This document shows, piece after piece, positions 10,365 through 18,843 of a DNA stretch of 64,000 nucleotides. Under the pieces are notes generated by a model. That model did no database searches and was not told the DNA's origin. It saw nothing but the letters and a program-made list of their open reading frames with translations. Every line of letters begins with the position of its first letter. Position 1 is the first letter of the stretch. The position numbers and the translations under genes were made by a program. This DNA comes from DATFDN01 sp963756495 (GTDB lineage Bacteria; Pseudomonadota; Alphaproteobacteria; Acetobacterales; Acetobacteraceae), in the NCBI GenBank assembly GCA_963756495.1, contig CAVWNS010000001.1:1-64000 (forward strand), read 5' to 3'.

Positions 10365-11639
10365 TCAAGGCGAGCGCCTGAGCTCTGGCACCGGACTGGA
10401 CGCCGAGGAGGTGGCGCCCGCCATTCGGCGCTTGCTTTCGGCGATGTAGGCGCGCGTCAGCGGCACCACGACCTGGTCGTGTGCGAGCTGGATCTGGAAG
10501 ACCATCATGTTCTCTCGACGAAACGACAGCTCCGCGCCAGCCAGATAGAACTCGAACATCCGGCAGAACCGCTCGTCGTACAGCGCCGCGATGGCATCGC
10601 GGTTGGCGGCGAACCGCCGACGCCAGTGGCGCAGCGTCTCGGCGTAATGCAGGCGCAGGATCTCGACATCGGTGGTTTGCAGCCGGGACCGCTCGATGGC
10701 TGGAAATACCTCCGACAGCGCCGGACAGTAGCCGCCTGGGAAGATGTACTTGGCGATCCACGGGTTCGTGCTGCCCGCGCGGTCGTTGCGGCCGATCGCG
10801 TGCAGCAGCGCCACGCCGTCGGGCGTCAGGCAATGGGCGATTGTGTCGAAGAATTGTTGGTAGTGGACGACCCCGACATGCTCGAACATGCCGACCGAGA
10901 CGATGCGATCGAACCGCTCGCTCACGGAGCGATAATCCAGAAGCTCGAAGCGAAGCCGATCGGTCAGACCGGCCGCCGCCGCGCGGGCGCGTGATTCGGT
11001 CAGCTGCTCGGTTGACAGCGTGATCCCCAGGACGCGCGCCCCGTAGTCGCGCGCCAGCGTGATCCCCAGCCCACCCCAGCCCGAGCCGATGTCGAGAACC
11101 GTCAGGTTGGGGTGGTCCAGGCACAGCTTGGCGGCGATATGGTGCTTCTTTGCCGCCTGCGCCTCCTCCAGCGTTTCGTCGCCGCGCGGGAAATAGGCGC
11201 AGGAATACTGGCGGTCGCGGTCCAGGAACAGGCTGTAGAGCCGGCCGCTCAGGTCGTAATGGTGCGCGACGTTGCGTTGTGCGCGTCGCGCTGGATTGTA
11301 CTGGTCGATGCGGCGCCTGATGGTCGCGACCACCTCGCGCAACCGCGCCATTGGATGGCCGGCGGCGTTGGCCATCAGGTTCGACATCATCAGGTCCAAG
11401 GCCTGATAGATGTCGCAACCCTCGGGCACCAGCCCGCCCTCCATGTAGCACTCGCCGGCCGCGAGCGTCGGGTTGGTCAGCAACCGGCGGACGGTCGCCG
11501 CGTCGCGCAACGCCAGTCCGGCTTCGGGACCCGACCCGAACGGGCCGGAATAGGCCGATGTGCTGCCGTCAGGCCAGCGAATGGTCAGTCGGCCAACCGT
11601 GATGAACCGCTTGAGTACGGCGTCCAAGGCAGCCCGCAT
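10365..11639 (-). CDS. cfa: Cyclopropane-fatty-acyl-phospholipid synthase
   Basis: The enzyme adds a methylene group from S-adenosylmethionine to the double bond of membrane phospholipid acyl chains. The SAM-binding glycine-rich motif is VLDIGSGWGGLGI near residue 165 of the chosen frame, and the family motifs YSCAYF and FEHVGVVHYQQFF follow. The N-terminal lipid-binding domain starts at the ATG at 11639, which has a GGAG just before it; an ATG-like start 12 codons upstream lacks one. The result is 424 residues, close to the family norm. The C-terminal tail of about 20 residues (Ser, Pro and Ala rich) is not conserved in the family. Confidence 0.92.
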   Translation of the reverse strand: MRAALDAVLKRFITVGRLTIRWPDGSTSAYSGPFGSGPEAGLALRDAATVRRLLTNPTLAAGECYMEGGLVPEGCDIYQALDLMMSNLMANAAGHPMARLREVVATIRRRIDQYNPARRAQRNVAHHYDLSGRLYSLFLDRDRQYSCAYFPRGDETLEEAQAAKKHHIAAKLCLDHPNLTVLDIGSGWGGLGITLARDYGARVLGITLSTEQLTESRARAAAAGLTDRLRFELLDYRSVSERFDRIVSVGMFEHVGVVHYQQFFDTIAHCLTPDGVALLHAIGRNDRAGSTNPWIAKYIFPGGYCPALSEVFPAIERSRLQTTDVEILRLHYAETLRHWRRRFAANRDAIAALYDERFCRMFEFYLAGAELSFRRENMMVFQIQLAHDQVVVPLTRAYIAESKRRMAGATSSASSPVPELRRSP

Positions 11640-11744
11640 CTCCGATCCCCCATTCCGGGCGCATGCCGGCGACAACGGCCACAGATAGCCACCGCGGAAG
11701 TAGAAAGCGGCGGCGCCGCATGGGTGCGCCGCCCCTGTCTAGGA

Positions 11745-12410
11745 TCAGCCGAGGTGCTTGGTGAAGAAGGCCAGCGTGCGCGACTGCGCGAGGTCGTAGT
11801 CTTTCTGGCTGAAGCTGCCCCGCTCGTCACACCCGAAGCCGTGACCGGCGCCGGCGTACACGTAGATCTCCGCCTTCGGCTGCGCCGCGCGGATCGCGTC
11901 CACGTCGGTCATCGGGATCGAGGCATCGGTCTCGCCGAAATGCATCTGCACCGGGCAGTTTGGCCGTTCCTCTTTGGTCCCCGCGATCCCGCCGCCATAC
12001 CAGCATGACGCAGCCGCGAAGCTGCGGCTGCGTGTGCTGCCCCACCAGGCGACGGTGCCGCCGAAGCAGTAACCGACGATGCCGAGCTTGCGCCCCGTCA
12101 GATGTGACGCCGCGGCCTCAACGTCGGCCATCACCTGCGCATCGGTCAGCTTCATGCGGTAATCGCGGCCCTTGCTGATGTCGTCCTGGGTGTAGCCAAG
12201 CTCCACGCCTGGTTCGACCCGGTCGTACAGGCCTGGGGCGCAGACTGCATACCCCGCGGCGGCGAAGCGGTCGGCCATATCGCGGATGTGCTGATTGACC
12301 CCGAAGATTTCCTGGATGACGACGACGCCCCGCTGAGCGTCCTGCGGTCCCGCGACGTAGGCCGACAGGGTGTGCCCGTCGGATGCCTTCAGGTCGATAA
12401 CGCTGCCCAT
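11745..12410 (-). CDS. Dienelactone hydrolase family protein
   Basis: This 221-residue alpha/beta hydrolase has a cysteine nucleophile in GYCFGG near residue 113, an acid in the FGETDASIP region and a histidine in GAGHGFGCD near residue 193, the Cys-Asp-His triad of dienelactone hydrolases. The substrate need not be a dienelactone; many chromosomal members hydrolyse unknown esters or lactones. A good ribosome site (GGAG) lies 9 bases before the ATG. The IS110 element begins within about 10 bases upstream, so the native promoter has probably been displaced and expression may depend on the element. Confidence 0.88.
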   Translation of the reverse strand: MGSVIDLKASDGHTLSAYVAGPQDAQRGVVVIQEIFGVNQHIRDMADRFAAAGYAVCAPGLYDRVEPGVELGYTQDDISKGRDYRMKLTDAQVMADVEAAASHLTGRKLGIVGYCFGGTVAWWGSTRSRSFAAASCWYGGGIAGTKEERPNCPVQMHFGETDASIPMTDVDAIRAAQPKAEIYVYAGAGHGFGCDERGSFSQKDYDLAQSRTLAFFTKHLG

Positions 12411-12420
12411 GTTCTTCTCC

Positions 12421-13711
12421 TATCTCGGCATTGCTTGGTAGGTGAGGCTACGCTGGCCCGCCGAGCCCGGCCGGTAGCCCGAATGTTTCCTGGTCCTCGA
12501 GGCCGCAGGGGAGCGTGTGGCGCCGGCCGGTTGTCCGTGAACCCGAACAGTCGTCTGGGCCCGAGCCCGCATCGAGGAGGATGGGTGATGGATAAGCCGC
12601 CAGCCGCAGACCGCTATGTCGGTATCGACGTCTCCAAAGGCCGCGTGGACGTGCACGTGCGTCCGGATGGAACCGCCTTTACCTGCACCACCGACCCGGA
12701 CGGACTGGCCGATCTGGTCGGTCGATTGAAACCATGCTAGCCCAAGCTGGTCGCCATGGAAGCGAGCGGCGGCTACGAGGGCGTCGTCGCTGCGGCGCTG
12801 GCCGAGGCCGGCCTGCCGGTCGCCATCATCAACCCGCGCCAGGTGCGCAAATTCGCCGGCGCCATTGGACGGCTCGCCAAAACCGACGCAATCGACGCCA
12901 GCGTGATCGCGCACTTCGCCGACGCGGTGCGGCCCGAGGCCAAGCCGATGCCGGATGCACTCTCGCTGCGGCTGCGCGAACTGCTGGCCCGTCGCCGCCA
13001 GCTCGTCGTCATGATCAATGCCGAGAAGCAGCGGTTGGGCAAGGCCGCCGACCGGCTCGCCCAGCGGTCGTTCAAGACCATCCTGCGCAGCCTCGAAGCG
13101 GAGCGCGAACGGATCGACCGCGCCATTGACAAGCTGATCGAACAAAGCCCGGTGTTCTGCGCCAAGCAGGACCTGCTCAAGAGCGTTCCGGGCATCGGCG
13201 ACGTGGTGGCGCGCACGCTGATCGTGGAGCTCCCCGAACTCGGCACGGTCGATCGACACCAGATCGCCGCACTCGCCGGCGTCGCTCCAATGAACCGCGA
13301 CAGCGGCAGCTATCGGGGAAAACGACGCATCCAGGGCGGCCGCGTCGAAGTGCGCGCGCCGCTCTACAGGGCCTGCCTGGTCGCGATCCGGCACAACCCG
13401 CCGCTGCGCGCCTTCTACCAGCGGCTGCGCGACGCAGGAAAGCCAGGCCGTCTCGCCCTTGTCGCCGTGATGCGCAAGCGGCTCACCACGCTCAACGCCA
13501 TCCTGCGCGATAAAAAGACATGGGCCGTCGCCCAGTCCTGACCGTCGAGAGCATTGCGGCGTCGGCGTCCGCGGCGACCGGCCGCTCAAGGCCGTCAGCC
13601 GCCGAAGGCGGGGGCGCGCACGCGCCAGCCTTGAACGGGCGGGCGACGCGGACGACCCTTCAGCCGACATCTCGACCCTTGACCTTCAAGACAGTCGCTC
13701 CCCTTTGCAGT
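12421..13711 (+). mobile_element. IS110-family insertion sequence (approximate ends)
   Basis: One transposase-type gene is flanked by a left non-coding segment of about 165 bases and a right segment of about 170 bases. IS110 elements lack long terminal inverted repeats and make little or no target duplication, so exact ends cannot be read here; I place them just beyond the dienelactone hydrolase ribosome site and near the conserved-looking ACAGTCGCTCCC. In this family the long non-coding end can encode a bridge RNA that pairs with donor and target DNA. The left segment is the right size for that. Confidence 0.6.
12588..13541 (+). pseudogene. IS110-family transposase with internal amber codon
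   Basis: The frame starts at an ATG at 12588 after a GAGGAGGATG ribosome site and reads RYVGIDVSKGRVDVHV, the first acidic patch of the RuvC-like DEDD catalytic domain. After GRLKPC a TAG at 12738-12740 interrupts it, and the same frame resumes immediately with PKLVAMEASGGYE and KTDAIDASVIA, the remaining acidic motifs. The C-terminal Tnp_20 domain with LKSVPGIGDVVARTL and APMNRDSGSYRGKR is intact and ends at 13541. No indel is needed, only a substitution, probably CAG or CGG to TAG. The N-terminal catalytic Asp and the rest are split, so the copy should be inactive unless the stop is read through. Confidence 0.9.
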
Positions 13712-13877
13712 TGGACCCCAGCATGGGGCGCGGGGCAGGGGGGCCGTCAAGCCGGCCTGGAATGTCGGCCGGACGTCGCGGGTTCGCGCGTCGGCTCCTC
13801 TGGCGTTGTCACGCAGGGCTTTGCTAAGATAATTGGCCGATTCGGCCTGCCGACTTGGCGCGTTGGGGTGATCTGCG
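13542..13877 (+). other. Intergenic region: right end of IS110 element and dnaN leader
   Basis: This 336-base gap holds the presumed right end of the insertion sequence (to about 13711) and then the leader of dnaN. I see no coding frame, no tRNA and no clear DnaA-box cluster. A weak ribosome site GGGGTGATCTGCG precedes the dnaN ATG. In many relatives dnaA precedes dnaN, but here it does not. Confidence 0.5.
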
Positions 13878-15002
13878 ATGAAGTTCAAGGCCGACCGTGC
13901 CTCCCTGCTGAAGGCGCTCGCGCATGTCCAGAGCGTGGTGGAGAAGCGCAACACAATTCCCATCCTGGCGAACGTGATGATCGCGGTGCGGGACAACGCG
14001 CTGACCCTGACAGCGACCGACATGGAAATCGCCATTGTCGAGGACGTGCCCGCGGTCACGCTCCGTCCCGGCGCCTGCACCGCCCCGGCGGCGACCCTGT
14101 ACGATATCGTCCGCAAGCTTCCCGACGCCGCGGAGGTGGAGCTAGAGCATCCGGGCGCCGAGGCGCAGCTCGCGCTGCGCGCTGGGCGCTACAACACGAA
14201 TCTCGTGGTCCTGCCGACGGACGACTTCCCGCAAATGACCGCGGGCAGCCTGTCGCACCGCTTCGCCCTGTCGGCCCAGCAGTTGCGTGGCGTGATCGAC
14301 CGCACGCGGTTCGCCATCAGCACCGAGGAGACGCGCTACTACCTCAACGGCATCTTCCTGCACGCGACCGAGACCGAGGGCACGCAGGTCTTGCGCGCGG
14401 TGGCGACCGACGGCCATCGCCTGGCGCGGGTCGAGGAGCCGCTGCCCGAGGGGGCGGCTGCGATGCCCGGCGTGATCGTGCCGCGCAAGACAGTGAACGA
14501 ATTGCGCAAGCTGCTCGACGAGGTCACCGGAAGCGTCGATATCGGCCTGTCCGACACCCGCATCCAGTTCCATCTAGACAACGTGCTGCTCACCAGCAAG
14601 CTGATCGACGGCACCTTTCCCGAATACGACCGGGTCATCCCACGCGGCAACGACAAGATCCTGCGGGTGAACAAGAGGGACTTCGCCGAGGCGGTGGGCC
14701 GTGTCGCCGCCATCTCGGCGGAGAAGCAACGGCCGGTGAAGCTGACGCTCTCGCGCGACCTGCTCGTGCTGTCCGCCTCCAGCCCCGAGGCGGGCGTGGC
14801 GAGCGAGGAGCTTGACGCTGACCGCGTCAAATACAACTCGACGCCACTCGAGATCGGCTTTCAGGCACGGTACCTGAACGACATCACCGACCAGATCGCC
14901 GAGCGGGTGGAGTTCCGCTTCGCCGACGGCGCCGCCCCCACCATCGTCGTGGACGGCGCCGACGAGCGCGCGTTGTATGTCCTCATGCCCATGCGTGTCT
15001 GA
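13878..15002 (+). CDS. dnaN: DNA polymerase III sliding clamp (beta subunit)
   Basis: DnaN forms the ring-shaped dimer that tethers polymerase III to DNA. The 374-residue protein starts MKFKADRASLLKALAHVQSV and ends YVLMPMRV, both typical of alphaproteobacterial clamps, and the three clamp domains can be followed (for instance YYLNGIFLH and ATDGHRLA in the second). Nothing is missing. It begins a rightward dnaN-recF-gyrB cluster. Upstream, where dnaA would often lie, there is instead an insertion element and a hydrolase gene. Confidence 0.97.
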   Translation: MKFKADRASLLKALAHVQSVVEKRNTIPILANVMIAVRDNALTLTATDMEIAIVEDVPAVTLRPGACTAPAATLYDIVRKLPDAAEVELEHPGAEAQLALRAGRYNTNLVVLPTDDFPQMTAGSLSHRFALSAQQLRGVIDRTRFAISTEETRYYLNGIFLHATETEGTQVLRAVATDGHRLARVEEPLPEGAAAMPGVIVPRKTVNELRKLLDEVTGSVDIGLSDTRIQFHLDNVLLTSKLIDGTFPEYDRVIPRGNDKILRVNKRDFAEAVGRVAAISAEKQRPVKLTLSRDLLVLSASSPEAGVASEELDADRVKYNSTPLEIGFQARYLNDITDQIAERVEFRFADGAAPTIVVDGADERALYVLMPMRV

Positions 15003-15015
15003 CCTGCCAACGGCT

Positions 15016-15053
15016 CCCTCGCCCTGCTCCCGGCGGAGCGGGTCGGGCGAGGG
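15016..15053 (+). repeat. Imperfect palindrome between dnaN and recF
   Basis: The arms CCCTCGCCC and GGGCGAGGG enclose an inner GCTCC/GGAGC stem, giving a strong hairpin of about 38 bases in the 63-base gap. It resembles the intergenic palindromes at 38.7 and 40.9 kb (motif GGGAGAGG or GGGCGAGGG) and may be a REP-type repeat or an attenuating hairpin. There is no following T tract, so it is not an obvious terminator. Confidence 0.5.
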
Positions 15054-15065
15054 CGGCGGCTTGAC

Positions 15066-16241
15066 GTGTTGCGCCTCCAACGCGTGAATCTGACCGAATT
15101 CCGCAACTACGCCGCGCTGACCTGGCGTCCGGCGGCGCGGGTGAGCGTGCTGTTCGGCCCCAATGGGAGCGGCAAGACCAACCTGCTGGAAGCCGTCTCC
15201 CTGCTCGCCCCCGGCCGGGGGCTGCGCGGCGCTCGCATACCGGATCTACCCCGGCGCGCACCGGATGCGAACGGGCGCTGGGCGGTGGCCGGGCGGTTTG
15301 CGACCCCTGACGGCCCGTTCGATTTGGGAACGGGAACGCCGCCCGAAGGACCCGTGGACCGGCGGGTGTTCCGCCTCGACGGTGGTCGGCCGCGCAGCCA
15401 GGCCGAGGTTGCCGCCCGTGTGGCCGCGGTCTGGCTCACGCCGCCGATGGACCGGCTGTTCCAGGAGGGCGTCACCGGCCGGCGACGTTTTCTCGACCGG
15501 CTGGTGCTGGCTCTGGAGCCCGCGCATGCCCGCGAACTTGCCGCCCATGATTCGGCGCTAGCCAGTCGCGGCCGCCTGCTCGCGCGCGGGCACACCGACC
15601 CGTCCTGGCTTGCCGGACTGGAGGACCAGATCGCCCGCCACGCGGTCGCGGCGACGGCTGCGCGCATGGCGCTCGCGGGCCGACTGGACACTGCCCTGGC
15701 GTCTGGCGTGGTGCCCGGCTTTCCATTCGCCCGCTTCGCCCTTGAGTGCCCGATTGCGGCGCGGCTGGCCGCCGATCCTGCCGTCGCGGTGGAGGACTGG
15801 GTGCGCGCCACGCTCGCCGGCGCCCGAGTGCGCGACGCGGAGATCGGCGGTGCGGCGGTCAGCGCCCATCGCTGCGACCTGGCGCTGCGCGACGCAGTGT
15901 CGGGCGTGCCTGCCGCCCAGGCCAGCACCGGGGAGCAGAAGGCGCTGCTGCTGGGCATCGTGCTCGCCCATGCCCGCCTGATCGCCGACGCGCGCGGCTT
16001 TGCGCCGCTGTTGCTGCTGGACGAGCCCGCCAACCATCTGGACCCGGCGCGCCGCGCCGCTCTGTTCGTCGCCGTCGCCGGCTTGCCGGCGCAGGTCCTG
16101 ATGACCGGCACCGACGCCGAGATCTTCCTGCCGCTCGCCGCCCAGGCCGAGGGGCTGCGCACGGGCGGCGGCTTCCTTGCCGCCGATCGGCGCTTTTCTG
16201 CCGGCGAGGCTCTGCTGGGCCCTGGGCCGGAGACGCTGTAG
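15066..16241 (+). CDS. recF: DNA replication and repair protein RecF
   Basis: RecF is an SMC-like ATPase that helps load RecA at single-stranded gaps. The 391-residue protein begins LRLQRVNLTEFRNY, has Walker A FGPNGSGKTNLLEAV near residue 33, the signature region STGEQKALLLG near residue 285 and Walker B LLLLDEPANHLD near residue 318. The frame starts at a GTG at 15066, directly followed by a TTG; either could serve and the ribosome site is weak. It follows dnaN and precedes gyrB, the classical order. Confidence 0.95.
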   Translation: MLRLQRVNLTEFRNYAALTWRPAARVSVLFGPNGSGKTNLLEAVSLLAPGRGLRGARIPDLPRRAPDANGRWAVAGRFATPDGPFDLGTGTPPEGPVDRRVFRLDGGRPRSQAEVAARVAAVWLTPPMDRLFQEGVTGRRRFLDRLVLALEPAHARELAAHDSALASRGRLLARGHTDPSWLAGLEDQIARHAVAATAARMALAGRLDTALASGVVPGFPFARFALECPIAARLAADPAVAVEDWVRATLAGARVRDAEIGGAAVSAHRCDLALRDAVSGVPAAQASTGEQKALLLGIVLAHARLIADARGFAPLLLLDEPANHLDPARRAALFVAVAGLPAQVLMTGTDAEIFLPLAAQAEGLRTGGGFLAADRRFSAGEALLGPGPETL

Positions 16242-16291
16242 CGGCTATATATCTAGAGTACACGCGAACCTCAGAACGGGATGATCACGGC

Positions 16292-18724
16292 ATGTCCGAA
16301 ACCGCCGGGGAGCGGCCTGACTCAGACGCCTACGACGCATCTTCCATCTCGGTCCTCAAGGGCCTGGAGGCCGTCCGCAAGCGCCCGGGAATGTATATCG
16401 GCGACACCGACGACGGCTCGGGCCTGCACCACATGGCCTTCGAGATCATGGACAATGCGGTAGATGAGGCGCAGGCCGGCTTCGCCACGCGGGTCGAACT
16501 GATACTGAACGGCGATGGCAGCGTGACGGTACGCGACGACGGACGCGGCATCCCGACCGACATCCACGAGGAGGAAGGCGTCTCGGCGGCGGAGGTCGTG
16601 CTGACTCGGCTGCACGCGGGCGGCAAGTTCAACCAGAACAGCTACAAGGTCTCGGGCGGCCTGCACGGCGTCGGCGCCGCTGTGGTCAACGCGCTCTCCG
16701 AATGGATGGACGTGCGCATCTGGCGCCATGGCCAGGAGCATTTCATCCGCTTCCGCCATGGCGGTGCCGAGGCGCCGCTGGCCACCGTCGGCGCTCCGGA
16801 CCAGCACGCAACCGGGACCGAGGTGACGTTCAAGCCGAGCACCGGGACTTTCACCAAGGTCGAGTTCGACTATGCGATCCTGGAGCGCCGTTTGCGCGAG
16901 CTGGCCTTCCTGAACTCGGGCCTCACCATCGTCCTGCGCGACGAGCGGCACGCGGAGACGCGCGAGTCCGTCATGCGCTACGACGGCGGCCTGGTCGCCT
17001 TTGTCGAATGGCTGGACCGCGGCAAGACCTTGCTGTTCACGCCGCCGGTCAGCCTGCGCGCCGACGACGAGGCGCAAGGCATCCGGGTCGAGTTCGCGCT
17101 GGCGTGGAACGACAGCTATCACGAGACCACGCTCTGCTTCACCAACAACATCCCCCAGCGCGACGGCGGCACCCATCTCGCCGGATTCCGCGCGGCGCTG
17201 ACCCGCGTGGTCGGCAAATACGCCGAGAGCATGGGCAAGAAGGACAAGCTCGAGCTGGCGCCGGAGGATATCCGTGAGGGGATGACGGCGGTGCTGTCGG
17301 TGAAGGTGCCCGACCCCAAGTTCTCCTCGCAGACCAAGGACAAGCTGGTCAGCTCAGAGGTGCAGCCGGTGGTGCAGGCTGCGGCGTCCGATGCCATCGC
17401 GCACTGGCTGGAGACCCACCCGAAGGAAGCGCGCGTCATCGTGGGCAAGGTGATGGATGCGGCTTCGGCGCGCGAGGCGGCGCGCAAGGCCCGCGAACTC
17501 ACCCGCAAGAAGCCGGGCGACATCTCCACGCTTCCGGGCAAGCTCGCCGATTGCTCCGAGCGTGATCCCGCGAAATCCGAGATCTTCATCGTCGAAGGTG
17601 ATTCCGCCGGCGGCTCGGCCAAGCAGGGGCGCGACCGAAAATTTCAGGCGATCCTGCCGCTGAAGGGCAAGATCCTGAACGTGGAGCGGGTGCGCCGTGA
17701 CCGGATGCTCGGGAGCGCCGAGATCGGCACGCTCATTACCGCGCTCGGCACCGGCATCGGCCATGACGACGCTGACCGCGGCGGCTTCGATATCGCCCGG
17801 CTGCGCTATCATCGCATCGTCATCATGACCGACGCCGACGTGGACGGAAGCCATATCCGCACGCTGCTGCTGACGTTCTTCTATCGCCAGATGCCGGAGC
17901 TGATCGAGTGCGGGCATCTCTATATCGCCCAGCCGCCGCTCTATCGCGCCAAGCGCGGCAACGACGAGCGCTACCTGAAGGACGACCGTGCGCTGGAGGA
18001 CTTCCTGCTTGACAAGGCGCTGGACGCGGCGCGCCTGACCTATGCCGGCGGCCGCGTTCTGGAAGCCGAGGAGCTGCGCACCGAGGTGCAGTGGTTGCGC
18101 GAGGCGCACGCCCGAGTCCGTGGCCTGTCGGGCGCCGCCCCCGCGTGGCTTGTCGAGCAGGCCGCCATCGCCGGCGCGCTCACCCCCGATCCCACCCGCG
18201 CCGCCGCGGCGGCCCAGACGCTCGCCGCCCGGCTCGACGCCGTCTCGATGCCCACCGAGCGCGGCTGGGTCGTTGCCGCGGACGGCACGGCCCTGACCAT
18301 GGGCCGTGTGGTGCGCGGGGTCACCGAGAAGCACACGCTCGACCATTCCGCGCTGCGCAGCGCGGAATCGCGCTGGCTCGCCGAGCGTGCGGACGCACTG
18401 GCCGAGCGCTTCGCCGCTCCCGCCCGCCTGTTGCTCGACAAGCAGGAGGCCACCGCCGTCGGTCCCGCCAGCGCCTACGATCGCATCCTCGCGCACGGCC
18501 GGCGCGGGCTCACCATCCAGCGCTTCAAGGGCCTGGGCGAGATGAACCCGGATCAGCTCTGGCAGACCACACTCGATCCGGCGACCCGGACACTATTGCA
18601 GGTGAAGGTGGGCGACGCCGAGGAGGCGGGCCAGGTGTTCAGCACCCTGATGGGCGACGTGGTGGAGCCACGCCGGGAGTTCATCGTCGGCAATGCGCTG
18701 AAGGTGGCGAACCTGGACGTGTGA
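16292..18724 (+). CDS. gyrB: DNA gyrase subunit B
   Basis: GyrB is the ATPase subunit of the topoisomerase that introduces negative supercoils. From the ATG at 16292 the protein has 810 residues. The GHKL ATPase domain has KRPGMYIGDT and EIMDNAVDEAQAG, the transducer domain follows, and the TOPRIM domain has EIFIVEGDSAGGSA and the metal-binding DADVDGSHI. The C-terminus ends RREFIVGNALKVANLDV as in other GyrBs. The open frame extends far upstream through recF, but the ATG at 16292 gives the conserved N-terminus with a short variable leader. It is 50 bases after recF. Confidence 0.97.
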   Translation: MSETAGERPDSDAYDASSISVLKGLEAVRKRPGMYIGDTDDGSGLHHMAFEIMDNAVDEAQAGFATRVELILNGDGSVTVRDDGRGIPTDIHEEEGVSAAEVVLTRLHAGGKFNQNSYKVSGGLHGVGAAVVNALSEWMDVRIWRHGQEHFIRFRHGGAEAPLATVGAPDQHATGTEVTFKPSTGTFTKVEFDYAILERRLRELAFLNSGLTIVLRDERHAETRESVMRYDGGLVAFVEWLDRGKTLLFTPPVSLRADDEAQGIRVEFALAWNDSYHETTLCFTNNIPQRDGGTHLAGFRAALTRVVGKYAESMGKKDKLELAPEDIREGMTAVLSVKVPDPKFSSQTKDKLVSSEVQPVVQAAASDAIAHWLETHPKEARVIVGKVMDAASAREAARKARELTRKKPGDISTLPGKLADCSERDPAKSEIFIVEGDSAGGSAKQGRDRKFQAILPLKGKILNVERVRRDRMLGSAEIGTLITALGTGIGHDDADRGGFDIARLRYHRIVIMTDADVDGSHIRTLLLTFFYRQMPELIECGHLYIAQPPLYRAKRGNDERYLKDDRALEDFLLDKALDAARLTYAGGRVLEAEELRTEVQWLREAHARVRGLSGAAPAWLVEQAAIAGALTPDPTRAAAAAQTLAARLDAVSMPTERGWVVAADGTALTMGRVVRGVTEKHTLDHSALRSAESRWLAERADALAERFAAPARLLLDKQEATAVGPASAYDRILAHGRRGLTIQRFKGLGEMNPDQLWQTTLDPATRTLLQVKVGDAEEAGQVFSTLMGDVVEPRREFIVGNALKVANLDV

Positions 18725-18843
18725 GTTCCACGCCTCCTGACAGGCTCCCGGTCTCGCCACGAAAGGCCTAGCGCCTCCGGTGACCGGCTGACCATCCGCC
18801 TGGGCGGTGCTATGCCGCGTGTGGATGGGATGGGAGAACCGCA

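Noticed and set aside
12420..13670. 416-residue minus-strand frame opposite the transposase
   Set aside because: Antisense shadow; its composition follows the third-base GC bias of the transposase, which has clear family motifs.
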